Shown here piece after piece: positions 42,781 through 51,829 of a DNA stretch of 55,463 bases. The first letter of the stretch is position 1, and each line of letters begins with the position of its first letter. Below the pieces are notes generated by a model that was not told the origin of the DNA, did not search any database, and was given only the letters and a program-made list of their open reading frames with translations. A program made the position numbers and the translations under genes. The DNA comes from Flavobacteriaceae bacterium (lineage in GTDB: Bacteria; Bacteroidota; Bacteroidia; Flavobacteriales; Flavobacteriaceae), in assembly GCA_009827225.1 (NCBI GenBank), contig WUAI01000021.1:1-55463 (forward strand), written 5' to 3'.

Positions 42781-44508
42781 CTATTTCACCTCGATTCTTT
42801 TGACAGCATGAAGGTAAATCCCTTCAAAATTGAATCCTTGTAGTTCAATTTCGTAAGTACCACTATTATCGGAGGTGTAAAAATCAAATGTCGCTTCTGA
42901 ACCTGAGAATTGAAAATCGGGTTCCCAATACAACTGACTTCGATAATCCGGGATCCTGGAACTATTACCAGTTCCTTCTGAATAACGCTGTTGATAATAC
43001 TGTTTGGGCTGCTCTGCTGTCCAGAGATCCACTTCCAGAAGATAAGGCAGTTCAACCGTATCATAAAAATTACCTCCTATGGTTTCCACTGCAATAATGC
43101 CTTGAAACACACCGGAACCCAGAAAATACTTGTCCCTTTTTATGGTAATCCGCTGGATTTTCCTGGAACTGTAGTTGTAAAGCAATTCGTGATCCTGAAT
43201 CACTATCCCATCAATGATAATCAAAGGAGGAAAACTAGAAGGAATGGACAGTTCATAAGGCCTTACATAAAATCGGTTGCCAATCTCTGTGGGGCGTATC
43301 CATGCATCATCAATGAACTCCACAAAAGTTTCCTTGACGGTCGCAAAACGGTTATAATCATCGAGATTATAAACCTTCGCATTCTCACCGTAAAATGGCA
43401 GTGTGGGAATTAGGGCCTTTACCGAATCGGGTTTCAATTCAAAATAGGCATTCTCAATTTGGTTGTACACACTTCTCCGTTCTATCTCCTCCTTCATATC
43501 AATAGTAAGTGTAAACGAACCAAAAACGAGGTCGTCGTAATTGGGATCCTCCAGGGCACTCAACTCAATAGCCATATTATTCTTTACTTCTGAAATAACC
43601 TGGAACGTCGCATTTTCACCTCTGTAATTTTCATCGATATTGAAAAAGAACTCTCCGTACGAATTGGTTTTGGCAATTTTGATGATAAATCCTTTACCCG
43701 GAATGGACATAGCCACCTGCGCATTAGGAACGGGACCTTCAGAAACCCGATCTCTCAAAACTCCGGAAATAATCTCTCCTCGTAACTCGGGCAGATAGAC
43801 CCAGGCCTTATCCGACCTTTCATCTTGAATTACAACCTGGCGAGACCGATCATTAAATGAAGGTTTTCCAGGTTCCATGGCATTTACCTTCCGCACAGAA
43901 ACAGAGAAATCTCCGGCCATACTTTGTCTTTTCCCCGTTCGAATGGTTACGGGAACTTTTTCTCTTTTCTTGAATATTGTTTTCGATACGTCAATAGAAA
44001 TATTCGAAGTGGTTTCAACTATGGATGGATTGACTTCAGACTGACCTTCAAAAAATACGGACTGTTGGTTGGTATAAGGATTTAATACCACCAGATCACT
44101 TTGGTGAAAATGGGCTACACCTTGGTTCTTCATCCAATTTGTGAATCCAACGAGCTTATAATTTCCTGAGGGTAAACTGGCCGGAATGAATAGGTCACCC
44201 TGACCGCTTCCATCATTCAATCGAATCTTTTTACGAAACATAACCTGGCGTTTCTCATTCACCAGATGTACATAGGCCACCTTGCTGAGATCAGAAAAAG
44301 AACGTCCCTCTTTGTTTAAACAGTAGATCTTAAAATAGAAGTACTCACCTGCGAAAACCAAAGAAGAATTGTGGTGAATCCATAATTGCTCCTGGGGTAT
44401 GGAGGGATACGCATCGGAAACTAAATCACTGGAAACTTTTTGCCCCATAGAACTATGCATCCCCAGAAAGAAGATGATTACAAATGATATGGAACGGTAA
44501 AACTTCAT
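42781..44508 (-). CDS. Secreted MG2-domain-like protein of the TonB operon
   Basis: A 575-aa protein with a Sec signal peptide (about 1-22, ending SSMGQ). The N-terminal part (about 40-150) resembles macroglobulin MG2-type beta domains (HHNSSLVFAGEYFYFKIYCL; LPSGNYKLVGFTNW). The middle has a carboxypeptidase-regulatory-like beta-sandwich (ISGVLRDRVSEGPVPNAQVA), and a later segment (FPPLIIIDGIVIQD) looks plug-like. It is the last gene of the operon, 1 bp after the DUF4249 gene. Such proteins accompany certain TonB receptors in Bacteroidota; the substrate is unknown. Confidence 0.78.
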   Translation of the reverse strand: MKFYRSISFVIIFFLGMHSSMGQKVSSDLVSDAYPSIPQEQLWIHHNSSLVFAGEYFYFKIYCLNKEGRSFSDLSKVAYVHLVNEKRQVMFRKKIRLNDGSGQGDLFIPASLPSGNYKLVGFTNWMKNQGVAHFHQSDLVVLNPYTNQQSVFFEGQSEVNPSIVETTSNISIDVSKTIFKKREKVPVTIRTGKRQSMAGDFSVSVRKVNAMEPGKPSFNDRSRQVVIQDERSDKAWVYLPELRGEIISGVLRDRVSEGPVPNAQVAMSIPGKGFIIKIAKTNSYGEFFFNIDENYRGENATFQVISEVKNNMAIELSALEDPNYDDLVFGSFTLTIDMKEEIERRSVYNQIENAYFELKPDSVKALIPTLPFYGENAKVYNLDDYNRFATVKETFVEFIDDAWIRPTEIGNRFYVRPYELSIPSSFPPLIIIDGIVIQDHELLYNYSSRKIQRITIKRDKYFLGSGVFQGIIAVETIGGNFYDTVELPYLLEVDLWTAEQPKQYYQQRYSEGTGNSSRIPDYRSQLYWEPDFQFSGSEATFDFYTSDNSGTYEIELQGFNFEGIYLHAVKRIEVK

Positions 44509-44509
44509 G

Positions 44510-45721
44510 CTATTCTATCCAAAATTCAGGTACTACGTTAGTTCCAAGTGCAGTGCAATGACCACACTCCTTAGCTGCAACAAAATATTCTCCTTCAAAT
44601 TCATTGCCCCCCGCCGGATTGTCCCGTGTAAATACCACCTCATCGTTTTGAAGTGAAACGATTAGAGAACCACACCTATCCGTTGGGTGCCCCAGATCCC
44701 TTGGAGGTGCAAACTCAAAGCATGGAGATATGTAAGGCGGAATGGGTTCCTCACCGAACAGGTCCTCCCAGTTAAAAAATATTCGTGCTTCTGAAACATA
44801 AGAAACTTCAAAAAAGCCGGCCACAGGCTCTTCAGCATTGCTCTCTGAACGAATATTACCTTCAAAATACCCCGGCTGGGTTTGAGAGAAGATACTTTCA
44901 CTCTCTGAAAATTCCTGCAAGGTCTCAAAATAGGTGTGAGCCGCCCTGCTCTGTACAAACTGCCGAACAAGAATGCTGTAGCGATGCGACAGTATGTAAT
45001 TATCTCTTCTAATATTTCTTACCTGGAAACGTTCCAACCGGTCCTCGGTCAAGGCCGAAGTATTTCCTAAAATCAGGACGTTAGATGTATCCGTTGCGAA
45101 ACAAACCCTTTGCTCGATCTCTTTCGGAACTTTCTGTACCTCACAGAAAGGCCATTCCGGGTTGATCACAATTAAGTCTTCGAGCCTCCATAAAGGTGCA
45201 ATGATCTTATAAGTTTCTTCATATTCGTACCGATAGTACTGAGAATCTCCATTCGGATTAAAACTGTCCACAAAAATGGAAACTCCTTCATTATTCAGAT
45301 CATCCACTTCCCTTTCAGCATACAACTGATCTATCTCCGTGGCTGCAGTAAGTTGTGTATTCTGTGAAGTATAGGTCTTTCCTTCGTTAGTAGTGATTCG
45401 CAGTACGTAATCTGTATTATTTTGGGCAGAAAATGAAGTTGATGACTGATAGGTCCCTGGTTCGGTCTCGGTAAAACTGATACTGCCCTGGCTGGATTCT
45501 AAGCTAATCGATGCATTACTTTCAACTATGGGGCCTTCGGCTTCGAACTCATAAGATCTGCTAAGTTTCACAGTATGAACCTTGTTCTCATTAGTGATGG
45601 TCGCCTCCACAACCAGAATACTAACGAGTTCCTCTGTGGTAAACGAAATCTCTTCCACGCAGGCCACACTCATGGCGATCAACATGAATACAATCCAGAA
45701 TTTTTGGGTTCTCGCTTTCAT
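44510..45721 (-). CDS. DUF4249 outer-membrane lipoprotein
   Basis: A 403-aa lipoprotein precursor (hydrophobic signal, lipobox SVAC with Cys21, followed by VEEISF). The opening after the signal (LVSILVVEATITNENKVHTV) and the C-terminal PPRDLGHPTDRCG and AKECGHCTALG Cys-containing segments agree with DUF4249, a Bacteroidota family regularly coded with STN-type TonB receptors. Start and stop overlap by 1 bp with the receptor gene, implying a receptor-lipoprotein complex. The imported ligand is unknown. Confidence 0.9.
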   Translation of the reverse strand: MKARTQKFWIVFMLIAMSVACVEEISFTTEELVSILVVEATITNENKVHTVKLSRSYEFEAEGPIVESNASISLESSQGSISFTETEPGTYQSSTSFSAQNNTDYVLRITTNEGKTYTSQNTQLTAATEIDQLYAEREVDDLNNEGVSIFVDSFNPNGDSQYYRYEYEETYKIIAPLWRLEDLIVINPEWPFCEVQKVPKEIEQRVCFATDTSNVLILGNTSALTEDRLERFQVRNIRRDNYILSHRYSILVRQFVQSRAAHTYFETLQEFSESESIFSQTQPGYFEGNIRSESNAEEPVAGFFEVSYVSEARIFFNWEDLFGEEPIPPYISPCFEFAPPRDLGHPTDRCGSLIVSLQNDEVVFTRDNPAGGNEFEGEYFVAAKECGHCTALGTNVVPEFWIE

Positions 45722-48492
45722 CAGAATTTAAAATTATAGGTTATAGTTGGAACAGGGATCGCAAAAATTGAGCTTTGCAGAGCTTTTATTTCGCCGGCCT
45801 CATTGACAAAAAACACCGAATAGGGATTATTCCTGCCTAAGACATTATAAACTGAAATATTCCAGAAGCTATGGGCAAGTTTTTTGATCTTGTGATTTCC
45901 TTCCACATTAAAGCTCAGATCAAGTCGATAGTAATCCGGAATACGGAAAGCATTTCGATCGCTATATAATACAAACTCGGAATTGTTAATCACGAAATTC
46001 CCCACAGGTACTGTTACCGGTCTTCCGGTTTGATACACAAAGTTTGCCGAAAAGCTAAATCGCTTGGTCATCTTGTAGTTGGCCACCAGGCTAAAATCGT
46101 GTGGCTTATCAAAATTGGATGGAAAGAACTCACCATTATTTATGGTCTCTTCGGAAAATTCACTATCCATTTTAATAAAAGACCTTGAATAGGTATATCC
46201 TAGCCAACCGTTCAACCTCCCTTTGGTTTTACGCGCCAGGAATTCGATTCCATAGGACTTGCCTTCTCCCTGTATTACTTCGGTTTCTATGTTTTCATTC
46301 AGCAAGATGCTTGCTCCGGTTTTAAAATCGAGGATATTCTGAGCACGCTTGTAATATCCCTCCAGGCTCAATTGATAATCATTGTCTTTCAGGTTTTGAT
46401 ATAGGCCGAGAGAGACTTGATTTGCCCTTTGTGGTTCTATATTCAAATCGGATAACTTCCAGGTATCGATAGGCGAAATGGTGGTATTGTTCGTAAGCGT
46501 GTGAACAAACTGATAGGTACTATTGAAACTGGCCTTTATAGAAAGATCAGGCATTAGCAAATAACGAGCAGCCAATCGAAACTCTGGCCCCGTATATGTC
46601 TCGATTGCCTCATTATTTCCGAAGGAACGAACTTCAACCAGACTGTCTTCGTTTTTGGGAAGGCCTTCGACATACACATTTTGTTCCCGGGAGCCCAGGG
46701 CCGTGAAGATCGAAAATCGGAATCCAGCACTCAAGAGTAGTTTATCCGAAACATTGAATTCATCCGAAATAAATAGTGCAGATTCCAAGGCCTTCTCCTG
46801 TTGAATCTCCAAAGAGGCAATACTGGAACCGTTAATAGGGTCAATCTCTCCAGGGTTCGATACATAATATTTCGTTGCAATTCCGTAGTCCAAAGAATGT
46901 GATTCATTGAGAACACTGTTAAATCGTACTTTAAGTCCCGTCTCCGAAATATCATAATTCAGATCGAAATCGGTGTTGGACTCTCCATCAAATTCAATTC
47001 CAAATTGATATCTCGAATTCGTTAGAATAGCGCTTGCCCGATTGTTATCATTTATCTTATGGTCCCATTGGACACTTACCATTCGATTCGAGTAATTGAA
47101 TAGCGAATCCGAAGTAATACTGAAAGCATCTCTGCTATAGTATCCTGTTGCCTTTAGGTCATTCTTCTCATTGATCTCCTGGTTAAACTTAACAATCACG
47201 TCATAAAAACTAGCTTCACTATTCTGAAGGGATTCATCGTCCAAACTCCTTAATATCCAGTTTGAATAGGTAGTTCGCCCTCCTAATAAAACCCCTGATT
47301 TTCCTTTAGCCAAAGGCATTTCCAGGGTCAGGCTACCCGTAACGGGGCCTATCGATCCTTCTCCGGCAAACTTTTCCACATTAGCATCTTTGGAGGAGAT
47401 ATCGATTACAGAGGAGAGTCTGCCACCGTATTCCGCAGGTATATTGCCTTTATATATTTCCACATCCTCTGTGGTAAAGGGATTGATCCCGGAAAATATT
47501 CCAAAGAAATGAGCCGGATTATACACCACTCCTTCATCCAGTAAGATTAGATTCTGGTCTTCTTTCCCTCCTCGTACGTTATACCCTGCGCTTCCCTCTC
47601 CGGCTGTCGTAATTCCGGGTAAAGTGGTAGCCACTTTCAGCACATCACGCTCTCCCAAAACCAAGGGTATCGTTTTAATTTCCTTCACATCGATCTTCGT
47701 TACACCGGCAGTTGCATCTTCGACATTTTTTCGAGCACTACCCTCGAGAAATACCGTCTCTAGTTCTTCTAGGTTTTCCGGTAACTCGAAATCCAAGTTG
47801 CCGTCATTGTAAATAATGACCCTTTTTTTCAGATTGGCATAGGTGAGAGATCGGGTCTCGATCAGATTGTTCCCTTTTGGCAATTCGATACGATATTTCC
47901 CAGATTTATCAGTGGTAGTTCCGGCACCCAATGCCTTGACAAATAGCGTCACGTCTGCCGCGGGACTGCCTTTTTCATCGGTCAGTGTTCCAGTGAGTAT
48001 AAAAGAACTCCGATTGGAATTGGGATCATCCTTACCAATTCTCAAAGTAGGAATGGGCAGTTCCTCCCTTCTTTTGTCTGTTGCATTGAAAACCGGTTGC
48101 GATCGGGACACTATTGTCTCCACCGGAACCTCCACAATAGAATCCTTCTGAAAAAATCCATCCGGCAATACATCGTATATGATATTATTGCGTAAGATTA
48201 TTAACTGGCTATTGTCCAGAAGGTAGTGATTGAATTCAGTATTCTGAAAAAGGGAATCTAAAATTTCAGACAAACTTTTATTGGTGAAACTGGCAGAAAC
48301 CGTACTATCACCAAACCATTGATCATGAAAGTAAAAGGACTTACCCGATAGATTTTCCAATTGCAACATAGCTTCCTGCATGGGTGTTTCCTGAAAGCTC
48401 ACGGTGAGTCCTCCTTCCTGGGACCATGCCGATGACCCGCCAAAGACGCTCAGAAGTACTATAAAAAGGAGTTTTACGACTTTTCTTCTCAT
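45721..48492 (-). CDS. TonB-dependent receptor with N-terminal STN domain
   Basis: A 923-aa outer-membrane receptor. It has a signal peptide (about 1-24), then an STN secretin/TonB short domain (about 28-98, GGLTVSFQETPMQEAMLQL), a carboxypeptidase-regulatory-like domain (about 165-245, TGTLTDEKGSPAADVTLFV), a plug (GEGSAGYNVRGGKEDQNLIL; FGIFSGINPFT) and a long beta barrel ending aromatic (TYNFKF). STN domains often relay ligand signals to regulators, but no FecR or sigma factor lies here. Genes on both sides overlap (4 bp and 1 bp), so it is the centre of a four-gene operon next to signalling module 2. Confidence 0.94.
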   Translation of the reverse strand: MRRKVVKLLFIVLLSVFGGSSAWSQEGGLTVSFQETPMQEAMLQLENLSGKSFYFHDQWFGDSTVSASFTNKSLSEILDSLFQNTEFNHYLLDNSQLIILRNNIIYDVLPDGFFQKDSIVEVPVETIVSRSQPVFNATDKRREELPIPTLRIGKDDPNSNRSSFILTGTLTDEKGSPAADVTLFVKALGAGTTTDKSGKYRIELPKGNNLIETRSLTYANLKKRVIIYNDGNLDFELPENLEELETVFLEGSARKNVEDATAGVTKIDVKEIKTIPLVLGERDVLKVATTLPGITTAGEGSAGYNVRGGKEDQNLILLDEGVVYNPAHFFGIFSGINPFTTEDVEIYKGNIPAEYGGRLSSVIDISSKDANVEKFAGEGSIGPVTGSLTLEMPLAKGKSGVLLGGRTTYSNWILRSLDDESLQNSEASFYDVIVKFNQEINEKNDLKATGYYSRDAFSITSDSLFNYSNRMVSVQWDHKINDNNRASAILTNSRYQFGIEFDGESNTDFDLNYDISETGLKVRFNSVLNESHSLDYGIATKYYVSNPGEIDPINGSSIASLEIQQEKALESALFISDEFNVSDKLLLSAGFRFSIFTALGSREQNVYVEGLPKNEDSLVEVRSFGNNEAIETYTGPEFRLAARYLLMPDLSIKASFNSTYQFVHTLTNNTTISPIDTWKLSDLNIEPQRANQVSLGLYQNLKDNDYQLSLEGYYKRAQNILDFKTGASILLNENIETEVIQGEGKSYGIEFLARKTKGRLNGWLGYTYSRSFIKMDSEFSEETINNGEFFPSNFDKPHDFSLVANYKMTKRFSFSANFVYQTGRPVTVPVGNFVINNSEFVLYSDRNAFRIPDYYRLDLSFNVEGNHKIKKLAHSFWNISVYNVLGRNNPYSVFFVNEAGEIKALQSSIFAIPVPTITYNFKF

Positions 48493-49211
48493 AGACTTAG
48501 CTGACCTATTTTATTCAACAATGCTCTGAATTGTTCTCTCTTTGGCGCCCGGCGTAAGGCCTCATTCCCATTGTAGAATTCTTTCAACTGATTCTTAAAC
48601 TGTGGGAACAGGTTGTAAAAATCGTTCTTGGTTTCCATTAAGAAATAGGCATTGGAATACTTCAATATGAACTGTCCGGGTTTGTCCGAAAACTCATAAT
48701 AAACCACACGCTTATTTTCCCGCTTCCATCGTTTCTTTCTATGTTTTTCGTAGAGAAATGCAACAGCATTCGAGGCAACTAATTCGTGAAATCCCGAAAT
48801 GTCCTTTTCAAGGGCATAGACGTCCTGGATGTTATCAAAATGCCTGCCGTCCAGAGTAAACCACTTCACTTTGTCCTTGATCAATTGAAGAACAGATTCG
48901 GAAGAACTACCTTGTACTGCTGCAATGATCTCATCATCATGCACATCATATTTCAATGGAATATCGTAATAGGGTTGTCCGTCGTAATGAACCGATCCAT
49001 TAAAAAAACTGGATTTGATGAAAAACTTTTTGAATTCTCGAGTCGACCTGTAACCTTCTATGTACTCTGTTCCATTATACAGGTCTGTATTCTCAATTCC
49101 CACGGCACTATCAAACCACTTTAAGGAAGTTGCATCGGGTTCAGAGGATTGACCCGCGACCAAAGCATAAAAAAGTATAAAGGCAATTAGGATGGTTGAT
49201 TGGCGATTCAC
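48489..49211 (-). CDS. Secreted protein of unknown function, first gene of the TonB operon
   Basis: A 240-aa protein with an N-terminal signal (STILIAFILFYALVAG). The mature part has alternating beta segments and a basic, Arg/Lys/Phe-rich middle (KHRKKRWKRENKRVVYYEF), ending in a helical region (FPQFKNQLKEFYNGNEALRR). I do not recognise a named family. It overlaps the receptor gene by 4 bp and starts about 100 bp after the module-2 regulator gene. A periplasmic helper for the receptor is likely from context only. Confidence 0.8.
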   Translation of the reverse strand: MNRQSTILIAFILFYALVAGQSSEPDATSLKWFDSAVGIENTDLYNGTEYIEGYRSTREFKKFFIKSSFFNGSVHYDGQPYYDIPLKYDVHDDEIIAAVQGSSSESVLQLIKDKVKWFTLDGRHFDNIQDVYALEKDISGFHELVASNAVAFLYEKHRKKRWKRENKRVVYYEFSDKPGQFILKYSNAYFLMETKNDFYNLFPQFKNQLKEFYNGNEALRRAPKREQFRALLNKIGQLSL

Positions 49212-49297
49212 GAATTTTTTTTTACGAATAAAAATTACATAAATAATGTGAATTCCTAAGCACGATCATGCAGTATTAACATGAAAATATTCTCGTA

Positions 49298-49314
49298 AAA
49301 CTTCATTGAAGTTT
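49298..49314 (-). terminator. Weak hairpin at the end of signalling module 2
   Basis: AAACTTCA / TGAAGTTT form a short AT-rich stem that includes the end of the regulator's stop codon, followed on the minus strand by a few T residues. It may give partial termination between module 2 and the TonB operon, leaving some read-through. Confidence 0.35.
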
Positions 49315-49984
49315 AATCCATGATAATGGGAGGCACCAGATTGTTATGCAATGCGAAGATCACCAAACCGGCGATATTCTTCACCCCGGTTTTGTTTAAA
49401 AGGTTCTTTCGGTGTACCTCAACCGTCCTCTTACTAATAAATAAACGATCGGCGATTTCCTGGGATGTGCATTGCCGACAAATAAGCTCGAGTACCTCTT
49501 TTTCCCTTGCCGTGATGAATTCATCATCAAAAATGGTACGCGCTTCATTTTTGTTGGAGAGGTTCTGTAATCCCTTGATGGCATCGATGACCAATTTGTC
49601 GTAGTAAAAACCATTATAATAAACTTGCTTAATCGTGTGAATCACCTTTTTTGTTGGCGAATTTTTTACCAAATACCCACTGGCACCTACATGGATCATA
49701 TTTCGGATGAAAGGACGGGTATTGTAAGTGGTAAGGGCAATTATACTGATTTCCGGATACTCTTTGTGAATAGTTTTTGTGGCCTCTACTCCATTTAATT
49801 CCGGCATTTTGATATCCATGATAATAATATCCGGCAGAAGCTCACTTTGTTCCAGGTAATCGATAAGTTCTTGTCCGTTGGATGCTTCGTAGAGTATTTT
49901 TATCTCTTCGTCTTTGGAAAGAATATGAGACATTCCTACCCGAAATAATTCTTCATCGTCGGCAAGGACTACATTAATTTGCAT
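49313..49984 (-). CDS. NarL/LuxR-type response regulator (module 2)
   Basis: A 223-aa receiver-HTH protein with phospho-acceptor Asp57 (PDIIIMDIKMP), acidic pair DD at 9-10, switch strand ISIIALTTYN and conserved Lys in GYLVKNS. The LuxR HTH is at about 155-218 (ITAREKEVLELICR; SQEIADRLFISKRTVEVHRK). It overlaps its kinase by 11 bp and precedes the TonB operon by 100 bp on the same strand, so that operon is a plausible target. It is clearly related to the regulator at 541-1194 in both sequence and surroundings. Confidence 0.95.
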   Translation of the reverse strand: MQINVVLADDEELFRVGMSHILSKDEEIKILYEASNGQELIDYLEQSELLPDIIIMDIKMPELNGVEATKTIHKEYPEISIIALTTYNTRPFIRNMIHVGASGYLVKNSPTKKVIHTIKQVYYNGFYYDKLVIDAIKGLQNLSNKNEARTIFDDEFITAREKEVLELICRQCTSQEIADRLFISKRTVEVHRKNLLNKTGVKNIAGLVIFALHNNLVPPIIMD

Positions 49985-50786
49985 GGTTGGTTTTTGTAGT
50001 TAGAAATACTTCTATCCCTTCTCCGGGACTTGAGTTTATTTGAACATCTCCTTCAAGGATTACAGCCCTATTCTCAATGCCGCTCATTCCCAATCCTTTG
50101 GCATTCTTTATATTTTCTTTCTGAAATCCTTTCCCGTCGTCCTTATACCGTAAAGATAAGTTGTTTTCACCGGATGTTAAATCGAGGGTAATGGTTTTTG
50201 CTTCCGAATGTTTGATGGTATTATTCATCAATTCCTGGATAATACGAAAAACATGAAGTTCTTTTTCCGGTTTTAGAGAACCTTCTACATAATCGATAGA
50301 ATGCTTCAATTCGAATTTCTCGGTATCGGTAAGCTCCTCGCACAATTCTTCCACCGCGGCCTGCAAGCCAAATTTCTCCAGGGTGGGCGGTAACAAGTCG
50401 TGTGCAATGCGTCTCGAATTTTCGAGTACAGTTGCCGTGATGGTATGTATGGAGTCCCCTATTTTTTGTGTTTCTTCGGAAGAGATCTCGCCGTCGGTCA
50501 ACATATTGGCATTGAGCGAAACTACGTTCAGCTTGGAGCTAATCGCATCGTGCAAGTCCTGTGCGATGCGTTTGCGTTCTTCTTCCTGCGTAACAATGGT
50601 CGCCTGCAATAGATCTTTTTGATAATCGATCTCGAATTTGGCCTTTTCCAATTCGGCCTTGGTGATCTTTCTTCTGGAGAAATAGAAGAACAGGACAATC
50701 GCAAATGACATTAGCAACAACAACGCAATCGCCAGCAGAATAATGTTTACGATTTGGTTTTGGGTATCGAATAATTCTTCCACCAT
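49974..50786 (-). CDS. Sensor histidine kinase, HisKA_3 (module 2)
   Basis: A 270-aa kinase with one TM segment (about 13-36), a helical linker, HisKA_3 with His79 (AQDLHDAISSKLN), and HATPase_c (ELMNNTIKHSEAKTI N-box; GLGMSGIENRAVIL; SSPGEGIEVFL). Like the module-1 kinase it has no extracytoplasmic sensor domain. It overlaps the upstream membrane-protein gene by 40 bp and the regulator by 11 bp. Input is expected through the adjacent multi-TM protein. Confidence 0.94.
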   Translation of the reverse strand: MVEELFDTQNQIVNIILLAIALLLLMSFAIVLFFYFSRRKITKAELEKAKFEIDYQKDLLQATIVTQEEERKRIAQDLHDAISSKLNVVSLNANMLTDGEISSEETQKIGDSIHTITATVLENSRRIAHDLLPPTLEKFGLQAAVEELCEELTDTEKFELKHSIDYVEGSLKPEKELHVFRIIQELMNNTIKHSEAKTITLDLTSGENNLSLRYKDDGKGFQKENIKNAKGLGMSGIENRAVILEGDVQINSSPGEGIEVFLTTKTNHAN

Positions 50787-51391
50787 TCTACGAAGATAAG
50801 TATTTGGAAAGCTAAAAAGAGTACTTTGTTGATGTCCACGAGTAACTGCGAGAAAGACTCTGGCACCTCCAGGTTAAAGATTAGGTTTCCGGAACCGAAT
50901 ATCAACGCGGTAGAAAGTAAATACATAAAAATTCCAATGTTGGCCAAAGTGAACTCTTTTTTCCCGGACAAGGAGCGATACATATACAAAAGGGCATAGA
51001 TTACTATGATCGTATGCGTAATGAAGAATCCTAAGGGATTATACATATGATACAGTTCCGGATTCGAAATATATTGATACCCTAAAAACAGCAGCACTAT
51101 CGCCAATATTCCATAGATCCATCTGAACTTTAGCAATTGGACATAGAAAAGAGAGAGCAAAATGAACTGACCGATGAAATAATAATGGCTTAAAAATAAA
51201 TTGGAATCGAGTTCCCATACCTTGGTGCTCATCCTCATGGTGAGCTGGATCACTCCAAGTAAGACCAGATAAAGCGTAAAAATCTTAAAAGCTTTATTTT
51301 GAGAAACAAAGCTTTTAAGATATAATATCGGATAGAACAGTGAAAAATAGACTGTAATTTCCGATAGTATTTTTAAATATGAGTCCATCAA
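50747..51391 (-). CDS. Multi-TM membrane protein, putative sensory partner (module 2)
   Basis: A 214-aa protein with about seven hydrophobic segments (for example YFIGQFILLSLFYVQLL and IYGILAIVLLFLGYQYI) and a short polar C-terminus. It corresponds by place, size and topology to the protein at 1936-2655. It overlaps the kinase gene by 40 bp and the small-protein gene by 4 bp. Sequence similarity between the two copies is weak to the eye, so the relation rests mostly on synteny and topology. Function is inferred as signal reception. Confidence 0.75.
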   Translation of the reverse strand: MMDSYLKILSEITVYFSLFYPILYLKSFVSQNKAFKIFTLYLVLLGVIQLTMRMSTKVWELDSNLFLSHYYFIGQFILLSLFYVQLLKFRWIYGILAIVLLFLGYQYISNPELYHMYNPLGFFITHTIIVIYALLYMYRSLSGKKEFTLANIGIFMYLLSTALIFGSGNLIFNLEVPESFSQLLVDINKVLFLAFQILIFVEWWKNYSIPKTKS

Positions 51392-51750
51392 TTTAAAGGA
51401 CTCCCTGGATCACATTCCGGCGGACAAGGTTCTGTGAAATCCCAAACGCCATTGCCTGAGGCATCGGCAGCGTCTCCCGGACCGGGAAGTAAGTCTTTAT
51501 AGTAAGAACCTCCCTTACCATCATCAACTTTCTCGGTACCAACGAAAATCAGCTTTTCTTCACTGCCATCCATTGCCAGATAGGCTCTTGCCATGGCATC
51601 GTCGCCCTGGTCCTGAATTTCCGCCAACAATCCCTGTAAATCCTGAATGGGAATTAGAAATGCTCTGCATGCAGTGGGATGGCTGGACCTCCACGCTGTG
51701 GTCCATGATACAGCCTCGGGGAGAGTAATCTTTTTGTCTTCTTGACTCAT
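51388..51750 (-). CDS. Small soluble protein of two-component module 2, unknown function
   Basis: A 120-aa protein beginning MSQEDKKITLPEAVSWTTAW. An eight-residue longer version from 51774 is possible, but the chosen start matches its homologue at 2659-3015. Shared blocks are an N-terminal helix, AFLIPIQDLQGLLAEI, ARAYLAMDG, EKLIFVGTEKVDDG, and a Cys/Pro-rich tail (FTEPCPPECDPG). There is no export signal despite the Cys residues. It leads the module-2 operon, 33 bp beyond the pgi terminator. I do not recognise the family. Confidence 0.8.
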   Translation of the reverse strand: MSQEDKKITLPEAVSWTTAWRSSHPTACRAFLIPIQDLQGLLAEIQDQGDDAMARAYLAMDGSEEKLIFVGTEKVDDGKGGSYYKDLLPGPGDAADASGNGVWDFTEPCPPECDPGSPLN

Positions 51751-51783
51751 AATTAAAATATTTTGGTTAAGCATTAAAATTAA

Positions 51784-51811
51784 AAAACCTTCGCTAGAAA
51801 ACGAAGGTTTT
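51784..51811 (-). terminator. Intrinsic terminator of the glycolytic operon
   Basis: A perfect 10-bp stem AAAACCTTCG / CGAAGGTTTT with an 8-nt loop, 18 bp after the pgi stop on the minus strand and followed by T-rich sequence. The next same-strand gene starts 33 bp later. Confidence 0.85.
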
Positions 51812-51829
51812 ATTTTTAATATCCTTTAA

